Program-made: the position numbers and the translations under genes
NCBI GenBank assembly: GCA_033961575.1
Contig: CM066731.1
Span: forward strand, 132,239,001-132,303,000
DNA length: 64,000 bases
Origin: Aselliscus stoliczkanus
Taxonomy: Eukaryota > Chordata > Mammalia > Chiroptera > Hipposideridae
Direction of reading: 5' to 3'
Shown here: positions 49,501 to 54,980 of the stretch, piece by piece
How the letters are laid out: each line of letters opens with the position of its first letter
How positions within the stretch are numbered: the stretch's first letter is position 1
The notes under the pieces: model-generated
Seen by the model: only the letters and a program-made list of their open reading frames with translations
Told to the model about the DNA's origin: nothing
Databases searched by the model: none

Positions 49501-51259
49501 GCTTTAAAATTGTCATGATCATTCTTTTTAGTAAATAAATGTGAACTTGTACCTACCAGGGACTGTACTTGGTGCTTGCGTGTACACATTAGTGCCCAAA
49601 GCAGGCATGGCTCCTGTTCTCATAATCTAGGATGGCCATATAGTTGTGTAATTATTATGTTGTGCGAACACCAGGTATTTGCAGAGGCCAGATGAGCATA
49701 ATGGGTTATTGGGTACTATATAGCGCTGGTCTTTGATTTTTCCCTCTCCCCAGATTTCCCCAAGAATCCTTTTTCTTTCTAGCAGATTTTCCATAGTGTG
49801 TGTTAAGGAGATTCTTACTCTTGTGAGTCTGTAGTTGGCTTGAGGATGTTTGAGGTCTTGAAGTTAGATTTTTGGCTGAACATCAGATCGTAAGTGCTAG
49901 CTAAGAAGCATATATTTCAACCCTAAAATTATTTAAAAAATTAATTATATCAGATAAAGTCTTCTAATAAAGTTTTCTTTGTAAGAAGTGGGTAATATGT
50001 ATTATGTTTATAAATAGCAGTTGTTTTATCTTTATTTTTCTAGAGTGTTATGGAAAACAATGACAGGTGTGCTTTATCATCTTCAACTCTAGCCTTTACA
50101 CCACCAATCAAAACCTTAGGCACACCTACCCAACCCGGAAGTACTCCTAGGATTTCTACCATGAGACCTCTTGCCACTGCATACAAAGCTTCTACTAGTG
50201 ACTATCAGGTATTTTAACGATTGGATATAAAGGATGTACTTTAAAGGCTGAAGTGCATAGCATTTTTTAACTTCTTCATTGGATTGATTTGTATTTGTAT
50301 GCCATTAAATATTTCATACTAAAGTGATTGCCTTGGTGAAACCTGTAAACTTCATATTCTTAAATTTTCCATTTTAAAAATTTGCATTTTGGTCAATTGG
50401 AAACTTATCTTGAATTTTTGAAAACTTTCTTCACTATTTCTAAAAACATTTTGAGAGTTTGTTATTTTTGTGTTTTAAGTTATATTTGCATATATAAAAA
50501 GTTTCTCTTGTGACTGTCTCTGGCATGAGGGATTATTAAGAAGCCTATTAAATTGACAACTAAATCTGATGGTATCACAAATGAAGAACATCAGATGGGA
50601 GTAGCCTTTGGTTATCAAAAGAAAACCAGTTTTCATTTTAGAACTTCTCATTTCAAAAAAGCTTAAAGGAAAAGTTTATTATATTCATTGAAGAATGGTA
50701 AAAGTATTAATGACTCCCATTCAGCTATTGTCCCCTAATTAAGCAGGAGTTCTGAACTTGCCTAGCTACAGGCGTGGGTCCTGAAACAGCAACTAAGAGG
50801 CGTGCTGTAGTTGTGCAGAAAGCAGCAGTTTAGTCTTTTTTGACTTACCCTGAAATTTGGAGGTCATCCTAGAACTGTGTTTTCTTCCTTTATTTTCTTT
50901 TTAACAATATTTTAAAGCCCTCATCTGTTACAGCTTTTGTGTTGTTTTTTCAGTTTCCTAATTTAAGGAGTGGATGTAATTTGTCTTGCCAAAGGAATAA
51001 GGTTTTACCATTTTTAACTACATAAAGATGTTTTAACTAAAGTCATATTTTAATCTTTAAATATACAGTTTAGTTCTACAAGTGCATTTTAGTGTTTGGC
51101 TATTTAAATCAGCTGTTAACCCTAGAATTGACCATGACACTGAAGAAACCGTAACCTGACAATTATGTGTTTTTTCTCTAGGTCATTTCCGACAGACAAA
51201 CGCCAAAAAAAGATGAGAGTCTTGTATCCAAAGCAATGGAGTACATGTTTGGCTGGTAG
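14877..51259 (+). CDS. NUP35: NUP35 (Nup53), nuclear pore component, complete coding region in nine exons
   Basis: The joined coding exons 14877-14916, 19027-19197, 22120-22247, 25172-25229, 45110-45251, 47936-48005, 48873-49001, 50044-50208 and 51182-51259 total 981 bases: 326 codons plus TAG, the length known for mammalian NUP35. All eight introns are GT-AG and every junction keeps the frame. The protein starts [11 protein letters not shown]. Its N-terminal half is rich in Ser, Pro and Gly, likely unstructured. The Nup35-type RRM fold follows at about residues 175-245 (from WVTVFGFPQ to IGVKPCID). A short C-terminal segment ends in [10 protein letters not shown], which in this family forms an amphipathic membrane-binding helix. 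The family acts in the inner ring of the nuclear pore, binding NUP93, NUP155 and NDC1. The ATG lies in gcgATGg context just before the exon 1 donor. No frameshift or stop is present, so the gene should be functional. Confidence 0.97.
15609..15667 (+). mobile_element. tRNA-derived SINE, 5'-truncated
   Basis: Only the part from cccggttcgggtccc through agtgacactgccctc and an A-rich tail remains. The tRNA-like 5' half is absent. It lies in NUP35 intron 1. Confidence 0.85.
15668..16297. other. NUP35 intron 1, nothing recognised
   Basis: Unique-looking intronic DNA without clear repeat or coding signal. Confidence 0.5.
16298..16418 (-). mobile_element. tRNA-derived SINE (short type)
   Basis: The 16-bp target duplication agt(g/a)catgtcatttta is at 16282-16297 and 16419-16434. 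The body runs from gagggcagtgtcactggccc to the reversed head cactcggccggccc. Confidence 0.93.
16836..17079 (+). mobile_element. VES-like tRNA-derived SINE with TA/CA tail
   Basis: The target duplication aata(c/a)ttacaatgta is at 16821-16835 and 17080-17094. The head reads ggttagctcagttggttaga, followed by a tRNA-like B box ggttcgattcccgc and gagctgcgccctc. The tail has become the microsatellite (TA)n(CA)n at about 17008-17050. The head resembles a tRNA but does not continue into a full cloverleaf, so it is not a tRNA gene. Confidence 0.88.
17238..17422 (-). mobile_element. Long-type SINE, truncated to its 3' body
   Basis: The target duplication ttgaggctgtttt is at 17225-17237 and 17423-17435. 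It contains the tail region aagattttattgggg and the body up to tcgccggcctctgga, but lacks the internal tandem repeat and tRNA head seen in full copies. Confidence 0.87.
17617..18110 (+). repeat. MIR SINE split by a younger SINE
   Basis: Left part: aataactaatatttgttgaac with attaggcattgggtcaagtg. Right part: gagagacatgaacacaggtc, then ctccagagtcc. Together these follow MIR order. Confidence 0.65.
17721..18019 (-). mobile_element. Multi-unit tRNA-derived SINE
   Basis: It is inserted in a MIR, with the short duplication tgattatg at 17711-17718 and 18020-18027. The tail reads aagattttattgggg, the middle gttgtggagggcgcag, then gggagtcgaacc and the reversed head gagccatctggccggcc. It is a relative of the copy at 1728-2350 with fewer units. 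Confidence 0.85.
18611..18776 (+). mobile_element. VES-like SINE, sense
   Basis: A perfect 13-bp duplication aaatataagtgtt is at 18598-18610 and 18777-18789. The head is gatggctgggtggctcagtt, the body gaaggacaacaacttgactt, and the tail ccccaataaaacctg. Confidence 0.9.
19027..19197 (+). CDS. NUP35: NUP35 coding exon 2
   Basis: The acceptor atcatttag precedes 19027 and the donor GTAGGT starts at 19198. It encodes residues 14-70 and the first base of codon 71, within the Ser/Pro/Gly-rich N-terminal part (contains [11 protein letters not shown]). Confidence 0.96.
19327..19800 (-). mobile_element. Composite SINE with internal tandem repeat (474 bp)
   Basis: A 16-bp duplication tgtaatggctttattt is at 19311-19326 and 19801-19816. 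From left to right on + it has an A-tail (as T), the ggggaattggggg body, three roughly 20-bp units of the gctcacgctgg type (about 19545-19605), a GC-rich cagcccactgcagcagg part, then the short-type SINE ending in the reversed tRNA head. Open frames on both strands here are repeat-derived. Confidence 0.92.
19861..20307 (+). mobile_element. MER2-like Tigger-family DNA transposon remnant
   Basis: Starts cagtagttccccctgcttat and ends gttagggggactactg, giving inverted ends, with TA on both sides (19859-19860 and 20308-20309). The interior gatccccaggggatgcctga and taaattaggcacagtaagag match my memory of MER2. It is non-coding. Confidence 0.8.
20369..20450. repeat. 41-bp tandem duplication
   Basis: Units 20369-20409 and 20410-20450 both begin agatgccactgatt and end ttgagtac(t/c)a, with a few substitutions. 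They lie in NUP35 intron 2. Confidence 0.85.
20584..20740. repeat. AT-rich low-complexity tract
   Basis: About 155 bases made of ataat, agaat and ataa words. Confidence 0.9.
20741..21261. other. NUP35 intron 2, nothing recognised
   Basis: Unique-looking DNA. It includes a small direct repeat of gtgagctaatatcctttt at about 21028-21064. Confidence 0.5.
21262..21470 (+). repeat. MIR SINE
   Basis: The order gagtactatgagctgggcag, gtagtatccctatttttcag, aggaaacttaagc and gtgacagaggtgaagcccag follows the MIR core. Confidence 0.75.
21471..22119. other. NUP35 intron 2, nothing firmly recognised
   Basis: Around 21870-22010 the words tggatccccagcattggcatc and tcagcctctacctgac suggest an old MER5-like DNA transposon fragment. 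The rest is featureless up to the exon 3 acceptor. Confidence 0.4.
22120..22247 (+). CDS. NUP35: NUP35 coding exon 3
   Basis: The acceptor acattgtag precedes it and the donor GTGATA follows at 22248. It encodes residues 71-113, with [17 protein letters not shown] and [18 protein letters not shown]. It ends on a codon boundary. Confidence 0.96.
22248..23150. other. NUP35 intron 3, nothing firmly recognised
   Basis: About 22860-23000 may hold a weak MIR-like fragment (gcaggctttcaatccagg). Otherwise unique-looking. Confidence 0.4.
23151..23248. repeat. (TCTA)n microsatellite
   Basis: A long run of tcta units with a few interruptions, abutting the tail of the composite SINE that follows. Confidence 0.95.
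23250..23737 (-). mobile_element. Composite SINE with internal tandem repeat
   Basis: Same architecture as the copy at 19327-19800. The tail is aagattttagtggggaattg, the tandem gctcac(a/g)ctgg units lie at about 23458-23522, then agcccactgcagcagggg and the reversed head cactcggccagccc. It retains the caccatcttagctgtagagg link, part of which is lost in the 19327 copy. Confidence 0.9.
23738..25171. other. NUP35 intron 3, nothing recognised
   Basis: AT-rich intronic DNA that ends in the exon 4 acceptor ttttatgtag. Confidence 0.5.
25172..25229 (+). CDS. NUP35: NUP35 coding exon 4
   Basis: A short exon encoding residues 114-132 ([19 protein letters not shown]) plus one base. The donor GTAAGC is at 25230. 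Confidence 0.96.
25440..27317 (+). mobile_element. 5'-truncated L1 LINE, ORF2 C-terminal part and 3' UTR
   Basis: The translated text [14 protein letters not shown], then [25 protein letters not shown] and [16 protein letters not shown], is the C-terminal part of the L1 ORF2 protein (after the reverse transcriptase core). Reading needs at least three frames, so the copy is dead. The longest open piece is 25808-26428 (206 codons). A 3' UTR with cacctgaaactaattt and an A-rich end follows. It sits in sense orientation in NUP35 intron 4, about 200 bases after the exon 4 donor. The left boundary is approximate. Confidence 0.9.
25722..25833. repeat. 56-bp tandem duplication inside the L1
   Basis: Units starting tagtctattcattaaatgg at 25722 and 25778 are nearly identical, differing in the length of the A-run before atg (8 against 9). 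The duplication moves the ORF2 frame and is not part of the normal L1 protein. Confidence 0.92.
27585..28730 (+). repeat. Ancient interspersed repeat split by an LTR, class unsure
   Basis: Left part 27585-27810: tttatggagcttacattt and ggagcagcaagaggg. Right part 28292-28730: ggtagggaaagtgttct, agggccttgtagagcat and ggaggctactgcattaatcc. These match one old mammalian repeat in order; the antisense LTR sits between. Open frames on both strands at 28160-28900 are incidental. Confidence 0.5.
27812..28291 (-). repeat. MaLR-like LTR, antisense
   Basis: Landmarks in order: ttagttttctattgtt, gcagttctggaggtgagaag, tcctccatcttcaaagcc, gacccttgtgaatacattgg, gccatgtaatgtaacat and ggggagccattattctg. The same family as the copies at 29085, 32299 and 33198. 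The name is tentative. Confidence 0.65.
29085..30105 (-). repeat. MaLR-like LTR, antisense, split by a DNA transposon
   Basis: Left part reads ctaccataacaaattaccac and gaggcttaaaacaacacc. The right part resumes after 29955 with aatccagggtaattccttat and ends gatttctgtctaccaca. Confidence 0.6.
29537..29954. mobile_element. Tigger/pogo-like non-autonomous element nested in an LTR
   Basis: Inverted ends caggtttcccccactatcg and the reverse complement of cgaaaagtggggatacctg, with TA directly outside both (29535-29536 and 29955-29956). CAG ends with TA target sites are typical of the pogo/Tigger group. No transposase reading frame is visible. Confidence 0.7.
30106..30257. other. NUP35 intron 4, nothing recognised
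   Basis: Short unique stretch before the palindromic element. Confidence 0.4.
30258..30337. mobile_element. Mariner-like palindromic MITE, copy 1
   Basis: Two nearly perfect inverted arms: left tcgggttgtcggaaaagtca, right the complement of ttgggttgtcgaaaaagtca. They are separated by a short A-rich loop and flanked by TA (30256-30257 and 30338-30339). The design matches MADE1-type mariner MITEs. It lies in NUP35 intron 4. Confidence 0.88.
30340..31539. other. NUP35 intron 4, nothing recognised
   Basis: Mostly AT-rich unique DNA with a T/C homopolymer patch near 30986-31005. Confidence 0.45.
31540..31680 (+). repeat. L2 LINE 3' end
   Basis: Phrases ttatgaattccttgaggaca, tgtttatccatcacagagc and gtgtttgttgactaag follow the L2 3' terminus. 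Confidence 0.6.
31688..32165 (+). repeat. MLT1-like LTR, sense
   Basis: Begins gagttgaactgtggccccaa, then gtccttagaagagagaggc, ggccacaagccagtgaaccc and ggcctgcagaactggg, and ends gttttaaaccattcag. These follow MLT1 order. Confidence 0.7.
32299..32755 (-). repeat. MaLR-like LTR, antisense
   Basis: Begins ttagtttcttatcgctgctg, then agtggcttaaaacaactc and tctggaggtccgaagtctg, and ends ctttgggggtccattttctg. Confidence 0.65.
32846..32901. repeat. (ATTTT)n microsatellite
   Basis: About eleven attttt-type pentamers form the expanded tail of the adjoining SINE. Confidence 0.93.
32852..33040 (-). mobile_element. tRNA-derived SINE, 'gctgagccatcc' type
   Basis: A perfect 17-bp duplication taatattttacatttta is at 32835-32851 and 33041-33057. 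The body reads ctgccacctgttggcagctc, ggcatcgaactgccg, and the reversed head gagccactcggccggccc. The same subfamily recurs at 36931, 46123 and 52939. Confidence 0.93.
33198..33700 (-). repeat. MaLR-like LTR, antisense
   Basis: Begins ctgtattcgtttcttattgc, then taacaaattatcacaaattt. It ends with the words gccatatagggtaagg and attttgaagggccattac. Confidence 0.65.
33701..34659. other. NUP35 intron 4, possible old LINE
   Basis: T-rich text such as catcattccattgtcttctg and gtcatttgcggcgatgattcc suggests a diverged antisense LINE. I could not define its ends or family. Confidence 0.35.
34676..34845 (-). mobile_element. VES-like SINE, antisense
   Basis: The duplication tcccttac(a/t)ttctttt is at 34660-34675 and 34846-34861. 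The body reads cattagctccaagtcaagta and gttgtggagggtgcagctc, and the head gagctaactggctgtcc. Confidence 0.85.
34862..35819. other. NUP35 intron 4, nothing firmly recognised
   Basis: T-rich intronic DNA with a (TTG)n patch near 34955-34972. No gene was seen. Confidence 0.4.
35820..36400 (-). repeat. Probable LTR, antisense
   Basis: Landmarks such as ggtaatttactggaaagactc, ttttatagcaaaaggatac, caaagtctgggagggtttc and ccctcccaggaacctgcc recall an endogenous-retrovirus LTR read in reverse. The family is not assigned. Confidence 0.45.
36401..36930. other. NUP35 intron 4, nothing recognised
   Basis: Contains a C-rich homopolymer patch near 36456-36474; otherwise AT-rich. Confidence 0.45.
36931..37068 (-). 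mobile_element. tRNA-derived SINE, 'gctgagccatcc' type
   Basis: The duplication tatttgtttt is at 36921-36930 and 37069-37078. It has a long T-run tail, body ctgccacctgctggcagctc and head gagccactcggccggccc. Confidence 0.92.
37079..38126. other. NUP35 intron 4, nothing recognised
   Basis: AT-rich DNA without a recognisable repeat. The open frame at 37366-37605 has no family resemblance. Confidence 0.45.
38144..40021 (-). mobile_element. 5'-truncated L1 LINE, antisense, with 17-bp target duplication
   Basis: The duplication ggaaactaacatttatt stands at 38127-38143 and 40022-40038. On the - strand, 39502-39825 translates to [18 protein letters not shown] and [20 protein letters not shown], part of the L1 ORF2 reverse transcriptase. 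The + strand shows the antisense 3' region, including ttgcatttctctgatgattt. Frame breaks and an absent A-tail mark an old, inactive copy. It lies in NUP35 intron 4, inserted in or next to a MIR. Confidence 0.85.
40022..40190 (+). repeat. MIR SINE fragment
   Basis: Reads aaactaacatttattgaacc, then ctctcagttaatcttcaacc and cctcatatgtaaaatgg, in MIR order. It was interrupted on its left by the L1. Confidence 0.6.
40603..41062 (-). mobile_element. Composite SINE with reduced internal repeat
   Basis: The tail is aaagattttattggggaatt. About one gctcacactagctgctggcc unit remains where other copies have two or three. Then agcccactgcagcaggggct and the reversed head cactccgccggccc. Its target duplication is only approximate (caaaaggatttt against caaaaagatatttt). 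Confidence 0.88.
41217..41440. mobile_element. 224-bp TA-flanked Tc1/mariner-like element nested in Tigger
   Basis: The ends are inverted: ggtgccaaaaattgtatac near 41221 and the complement of gtatacattattttggcacc near 41435. TA dinucleotides lie outside both ends (41215-41216 and 41441-41442). The + strand frame from 41242 contains [13 protein letters not shown], like the C-terminal end of Tc1/mariner-IS630 transposases. I take it as an internally deleted copy. Confidence 0.72.
41451..42015. mobile_element. Second Tigger-like DNA transposon nested in Tigger
   Basis: The left end gtcatgtgttgcttaacaac and the right end gccgtggggcacgtggctg are inverted with decay, with TA outside (41449-41450 and 42016-42017). 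The interior gatggtatagcctactacat and catgttactgtactgaatac match a known non-autonomous Tigger-type repeat from memory. Confidence 0.75.
42108..43439. other. NUP35 intron 4, nothing recognised
   Basis: AT-rich unique-looking DNA with no gene. Confidence 0.45.
43440..44420 (+). repeat. L2 LINE split by a SINE
   Basis: Left: aaagccaaagtctttacag, actccctcctcatgtac, gccctttctcagggcc. Right: cagagcctttatacttgc, ttacctcccatcttcagg and cactactgtatcttagatac. These follow L2 order. A (TA)n(CA)n tract lies at 44184-44231. Confidence 0.65.
43610..44045 (-). mobile_element. Composite SINE with internal tandem repeat
   Basis: The duplication tctcag(g/a)gccttt is at 43597-43609 and 44046-44058. Two gctcac-type units lie at about 43800-43840. 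The part containing the second ggggaattggggg block is deleted near the tail. It ends with the reversed head cactcagctggccc. Confidence 0.9.
44580..44910 (+). repeat. Ancient interspersed repeat, class unsure
   Basis: Words such as gcatttggattttgtactgt, aatgagcagttac and aaggcagaggtgccctgatg resemble the repeat seen at 27585-28730. Confidence 0.4.
45110..45251 (+). CDS. NUP35: NUP35 coding exon 5
   Basis: The acceptor ctaatatag precedes it; the donor GTAAGG is at 45252. It encodes residues 133-180 including [12 protein letters not shown] and the first RRM strand WVTVFG. Confidence 0.96.
45252..46122. other. NUP35 intron 5, first part
   Basis: A (TA)n tract lies at about 45728-45760 and a weak MIR-like word gatgaggaaacagaggtatag near 45877-45897. 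The text around 45300-45500 (tataaaaaattaaaagaatag, cagattactctgatacttc) suggests an old antisense L1 3' end. Confidence 0.4.
46123..46270 (+). mobile_element. tRNA-derived SINE, 'gctgagccatcc' type, sense
   Basis: The head ggctggccgagtggctcagt is followed by agtgcgagctgagctctgag, caacaggtggtaggatggct and an A-run. The tail continues into a (TA)n tract at 46271-46303. Confidence 0.9.
46531..46564. repeat. (TG)n microsatellite
   Basis: About 17 TG units in NUP35 intron 5. Confidence 0.93.
46565..47935. other. NUP35 intron 5, second part
   Basis: Unique-looking intronic DNA with a short (CA)n at 47589-47610. It ends in the acceptor tcttttttcag. Confidence 0.5.
47936..48005 (+). CDS. NUP35: NUP35 coding exon 6
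   Basis: Completes Gly180 and encodes residues to 203 ([18 protein letters not shown] and ILKHV), the first helix and second strand of the RRM. The donor GTAAGG is at 48006. Confidence 0.96.
48397..48475. mobile_element. Mariner-like palindromic MITE, copy 2
   Basis: The arms ttgggttgtcagaaaagtca and the complement of ctgggttgtaggaaaagtca surround a T-rich loop, flanked by TA at 48395-48396 and 48476-48477. It lies in NUP35 intron 6. Confidence 0.87.
48476..48872. other. NUP35 intron 6, nothing recognised
   Basis: AT-rich DNA running to the acceptor attctttgcag. Confidence 0.5.
48873..49001 (+). CDS. NUP35: NUP35 coding exon 7
   Basis: Encodes residues 204-246: [17 protein letters not shown], then [19 protein letters not shown] and VKPCIDK, the second half of the RRM. 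The donor GTAAGT is at 49002. Confidence 0.97.
49002..50043. other. NUP35 intron 7
   Basis: A MIR-like fragment is seen at about 49170-49320 (aagtaacttacctagag, gtgaggcctagattc). Otherwise unique. Confidence 0.5.
50044..50208 (+). CDS. NUP35: NUP35 coding exon 8
   Basis: Encodes residues 247-301, a Ser/Thr/Pro-rich linker with [16 protein letters not shown] and [15 protein letters not shown]. The donor GTATTT is at 50209. Confidence 0.97.
50209..51181. other. NUP35 intron 8, nothing recognised
   Basis: No clear transposon copies. It ends in the acceptor tttttctctag. Confidence 0.5.
51182..51259 (+). CDS. NUP35: NUP35 coding exon 9 and stop
   Basis: Encodes residues 302-326 ([20 protein letters not shown], then YMFGW) and TAG at 51257-51259. 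The C-terminal helix is the membrane-binding end of the protein in this family. Confidence 0.97.
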   Translation, partial: VISDRQTPKKDESLVSKAMEYMFGW

Positions 51260-51835
51260 TATAATGACAGCTGAGAACTCAACTACAAAGGAGGAGGCTG
51301 CTACTTTCAAATAGTTAGCAGAGTGCTGCCGGTTTTCCTTGGGTTAGTTGTATAACCACTCCTGGCAGTATTGGATAACTATCTCATACTTCCTTTAGAA
51401 GCCTTTTTCTTTAAGGAGACAGCATATTTGTAGCTTGCACTTTAAAAGATGCTTGAGATATATTTTAAAGAAAGAAAAAATTCCTAAAGTTAGGATTTTT
51501 ATGCTTTCTGTGGTAGTGCATGCCTAAGCCCAAAAAACTCAGCATTGATTACTGTAAATCATATAATTGAGTTTTCCGTGAGGCTATGTAGTCTTCATGA
51601 GTTGGTAGGGTGAATTTCATGGAGGATAACTTGTACTCCTGCTTCTAACAAGACACAAAGATTAAATTAACAATTTGAATTATGACTTTTTAATTTAGAT
51701 AGTATTTAATATTTTAATTTCCTTCTTTGTATATGTCCTATTATGGATTGTCATCTTTCAGTAGTCTTGTGCCAAAACAATCTTTTTAAAAACCTACTGA
51801 AATTCTTGGTAATAAACTTTTTCAATTATATGTGT
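51260..51835 (+). other. NUP35: NUP35 3' UTR
   Basis: AT-rich and free of SINEs from the stop codon to the polyadenylation signal. The end is estimated from the signal position. Confidence 0.75.
51811..51816 (+). terminator. NUP35: NUP35 polyadenylation signal
   Basis: A canonical AATAAA 550 bases after the stop, followed by T- and TG-rich sequence (gtgttgaatgttttttg) as expected of a downstream element. Confidence 0.8.
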
Positions 51836-52027
51836 TGAATGTTTTTTGAAAGAGTGATTTATTATATTATTACATAAAGTTCTAAGTGGTTGCTGAAACA
51901 GAGAAAATATGTCATGAACCTCCATATACTTGTAATCCAGCTTTAATAACCATTAATATTTGTTATACTTGTTTCTTCTTTCCCCCTTTTATTTTGTTAA
52001 AGCGTATCTCAAATGTGATGTCATTTT

Positions 52028-52129
52028 TTTTTTTTGAGGGCAGTGTCACTGGCCCTCATATGTGAGACCTGAACCAGGGCCGCTGGCCTCCCGAGCCAGC
52101 GCTCAACCACCGTGCCACTCAGCCGGCCC
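52028..52129 (-). mobile_element. tRNA-derived SINE (short type)
   Basis: A perfect 17-bp duplication aaatgtgatgtcatttt is at 52011-52027 and 52130-52146. Full short-type body and reversed head. Confidence 0.94.
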
Positions 52130-52185
52130 AAATGTGATGTCATTTTAATCTAAATACTTGATGTATCCAAAACCAACATTTTCTT

Positions 52186-52293
52186 TTTTTTTTCTTTTTA
52201 GAGGGCAGTGTCACTGGCCCTCATATGTGGGACCGAACTGGGGCCGCTGGCTTCCCAAGCCAGCACGTAACCACCGTGCCACTCGGCCGGCCC
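52186..52293 (-). mobile_element. tRNA-derived SINE (short type)
   Basis: The duplication ccaacattttctt is at 52173-52185 and 52294-52306. Same orientation as its neighbour 57 bases away, but an independent insertion. Confidence 0.94.
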
Positions 52294-52306
52294 CCAACAT
52301 TTTCTT

Positions 52307-52924
52307 AATGTAGTTATAGTGTCAATATCACACCTAACAGAATTAATAATGGTTCCTTAATATCTAATATCCAGTCCATTCAAAAATGTATCAGTTGTCC
52401 CAAATGTATTTATGCTTGGTATTCGAATCACTATTAAGACTCAGTGCATACGTTTATTTGGTTGTTTGTCTTTGGAGTGTCTTGAAATCTAAATTTCTCC
52501 TCCCTTACCCCTGTCCACACACCATGACTTGTTGAAGGAACTATATTAGTTTCCTGTAGTGTCCCATAGAATGAATTTGGTTGATTGTTTTCTCATTTAT
52601 CCTATATTCTAGAAGTTAGATCGAGAGAGAATTAATTAGAGTGTCATTTCATTTTTTTGAGCAAGAATACTTCATATTAGTGTGGTGCATTTTATATCAT
52701 AGTAAATTAAGAAACAATTATGATTGTCCCACTTCTAATGATGCTCAGATTGGTCATTGGGCACATGGCCAAAAGCCTCACACCTTCATTGGACAGTTCC
52801 CTGTAACCTTTTTACATCATACTTTCAAAAGCATGCATTAATGACACTTAACTGAATCATTATTTCATTAAGGTTTGTACAATGATGATTTTTCCAAATC
52901 TATCATTCCTGTTGCATTTATTTG
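52307..52924. other. Intergenic, possible old LINE fragment
   Basis: Phrases such as ccagtccattcaaaaatgta, tgtctttggagtgtcttg and cttcattggacagttccc hint at a diverged antisense L1. No gene. Confidence 0.35.
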
Positions 52925-52938
52925 CTGGAATTTTTTTT

Positions 52939-53087
52939 TCTTTATTTTTTTTAGCTGAGCTATCCTGCCACCTGTTGGCAGCTTAGCGGCAGCTCAGCTC
53001 GGGCTGGGCATCGAACTGCTGTTGCTCAGAACTCAGCTCGCACTCTTGAGCAAGCTCTTACCCAACTGAGCCACTTGGCCGGCCACC
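52939..53087 (-). mobile_element. tRNA-derived SINE, 'gctgagccatcc' type
   Basis: The duplication ctggaatt(t/c)tttt is at about 52925-52937 and 53088-53100. Body ctgccacctgttggcagctt, head gagccacttggccggcc. Confidence 0.9.
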
Positions 53088-53410
53088 CTGGAATTCTTTT
53101 ATATGGAAGAATCTTGATCCATCCGCTAGGGCTATTTGGTTATCATGGAATACATTGATACCAGAATGGCAGGATAAATATTTAATCCTTTCATTTTATT
53201 AGTTTTCAGAGTAATTTTGGTGCCCTGGAAACTTTTATTGGTGTCCTATGAGTTTAAAGAAGAAATTGTTTTTCCTTAGATACCACTATGAACTTAACTA
53301 CCTTTTTTCCTTAACTCACTGTTTCATTCACTTACAGTTATTATTTTTTTATTCAAATTATCTCCCTTGGCCGGTGAGAACCTCATCAAGTTGGCTCATG
53401 TGAAAACGAT

Positions 53411-53517
53411 TTTTTTTTTTTTTTTGAGGGCAGTGTCACTGGCCCTCTTATGTGGGACCGAACCGGGGTCGCTGGCTTCCCAAGCCAGCACTTAACCACC
53501 GTGCCACTCGGCCGGCC
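53411..53517 (-). mobile_element. tRNA-derived SINE (short type)
   Basis: A T-run, gagggcagtgtcactggccc, and the reversed head cactcggccggccc. The duplication is approximate (aaaacgatttt against aaaacaagatta). Confidence 0.9.
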
Positions 53518-54042
53518 CAAAACAAGATTATTTTTAATTGAAATAATATTTCACCATAGTACATGTATCCAGATAATCTGCATCTTTCCTTACCTGTATT
53601 ACATCTTTATAAAGAATAACTAAAATAACACATTGTATGGAAGGTTTTGATATGATTTTGAAATACCAACAAACTACTACTGAAGACTTGTTTAGTTTCC
53701 TGAGATGAAGTGACATTAAGGAAGGTACTGCACGGATGAAAATGATTTATCGTTTTTTTTTATAGAATATTTTTCATTTGAAACTTTTATATTGAAGTCT
53801 TTCAATTTAAAATAGGATTATATTTTATATTCTACTTCATTGCATGCAGAACTCAGTTAAAGGTAGAACTGGCTACTAAATGTTATTAAACTTGCATTTG
53901 TATTTGAATTAGATCTTTGTGAAAAGACTGCATTTTTGATTTGTTTTTTGAGAGGTCAGTATTTCTATATAGACCTCTGTGGAGCATGAAGTTTGCTTTC
54001 TGACTAAAAATATTTGTTTTCTATGTTTGGGTTTGTTTTTTT
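53518..54042. other. Intergenic, nothing recognised
   Basis: AT-rich DNA without gene or clear repeat. Confidence 0.45.
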
Positions 54043-54166
54043 CATTTCTTTTTTTTTTTTTTTTTTTTTTAAGAGGACAGTGTCACTGGCCCTCATATGT
54101 GGGATCCGAACTGGGGCTGCTGGTGTCCCAAGCCAGCTCTTAACCACCTCGCCACTCGGCCGGCCC
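54043..54166 (-). mobile_element. tRNA-derived SINE (short type)
   Basis: The duplication tgggtttgttttttt is at 54028-54042 and 54167-54181. Full body and reversed head. The open frames crossing it are incidental. Confidence 0.93.
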
Positions 54167-54529
54167 TGGGTTTGTTTTTTTAATCCATTATTGTATCTTA
54201 CTATCTTTGTTTCAATCACAATTTATTTAAAAAAGAGCAAGAAAGTATATAAATGTATCGAACCAGCTCATGGAACACCTCAAACTTATACAATGTTTCA
54301 ATTATATCTCAGTAAAAAATACAATAATGAAAAAACAACCACCTCCATCACCACCACCACCAACAAAAAGAAGCTAAAATCTCAAGAAAGTAAGCTCCCA
54401 TACTTTTGAATACAAAAACAACACAACCGGAGACTCTGAAGCTGGAAAAGTTACCCTCAACCAAACCTTTATAAAAGTTCAGAAGAACCGATTTCACACA
54501 AAAATAAGTAACACAAAAGTGTAGTCATG
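54167..54529. other. Intergenic, possible old LINE
   Basis: Text such as ggaacacctcaaacttataca and attatatctcagtaaaaaa resembles an L1-type 3' end. A (CCA)n patch is near 54337-54360. Confidence 0.35.
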
Positions 54530-54636
54530 GCCGGCTGAATGGCGCGGTAGTTAAGCGCTGGCTTGGGAAGCCAGCGTGGGCCCCGGTAAGGGTCCCACAT
54601 ATGAGGGCCAGTGACACCACTGCCAAAAAAAAAAAA
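54530..54636 (+). mobile_element. tRNA-derived SINE (short type), sense
   Basis: The duplication aaagt(g/a)tagtcatg is at 54516-54529 and 54637-54650. Head ggccggctgaatggcgcggt, then gggtcccacatatgagggcc and an A-tail. Confidence 0.93.
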
Positions 54637-54980
54637 AAAGTATAGTCATGCAAAATTGTCGTAGCCTTGTAGACATTGAAAGTACATCAGAAAGGCATGT
54701 CAATGAAATAAAACTGACATTTAAAAATGAATTATGTTTCAAAAATGATAAAAAATGTGAAAGAATACCAAAAATCAGAATTTGAAAAACTTGGGAAAAT
54801 ACTCAAAGGGGAAAAAATATAATTCAGAAATGACTAAACTAGAATAAACACAAAAGTAGGTAAACAACAGGTAATGCCTTATGGGAAATAGAATTTAAGA
54901 AGGAGGATAGCTTTAGAAATCAGGAAAGATATAGAAAGGATTAGTGGGAAAATGACAATTTTAGACATTAAAAAATTCAG

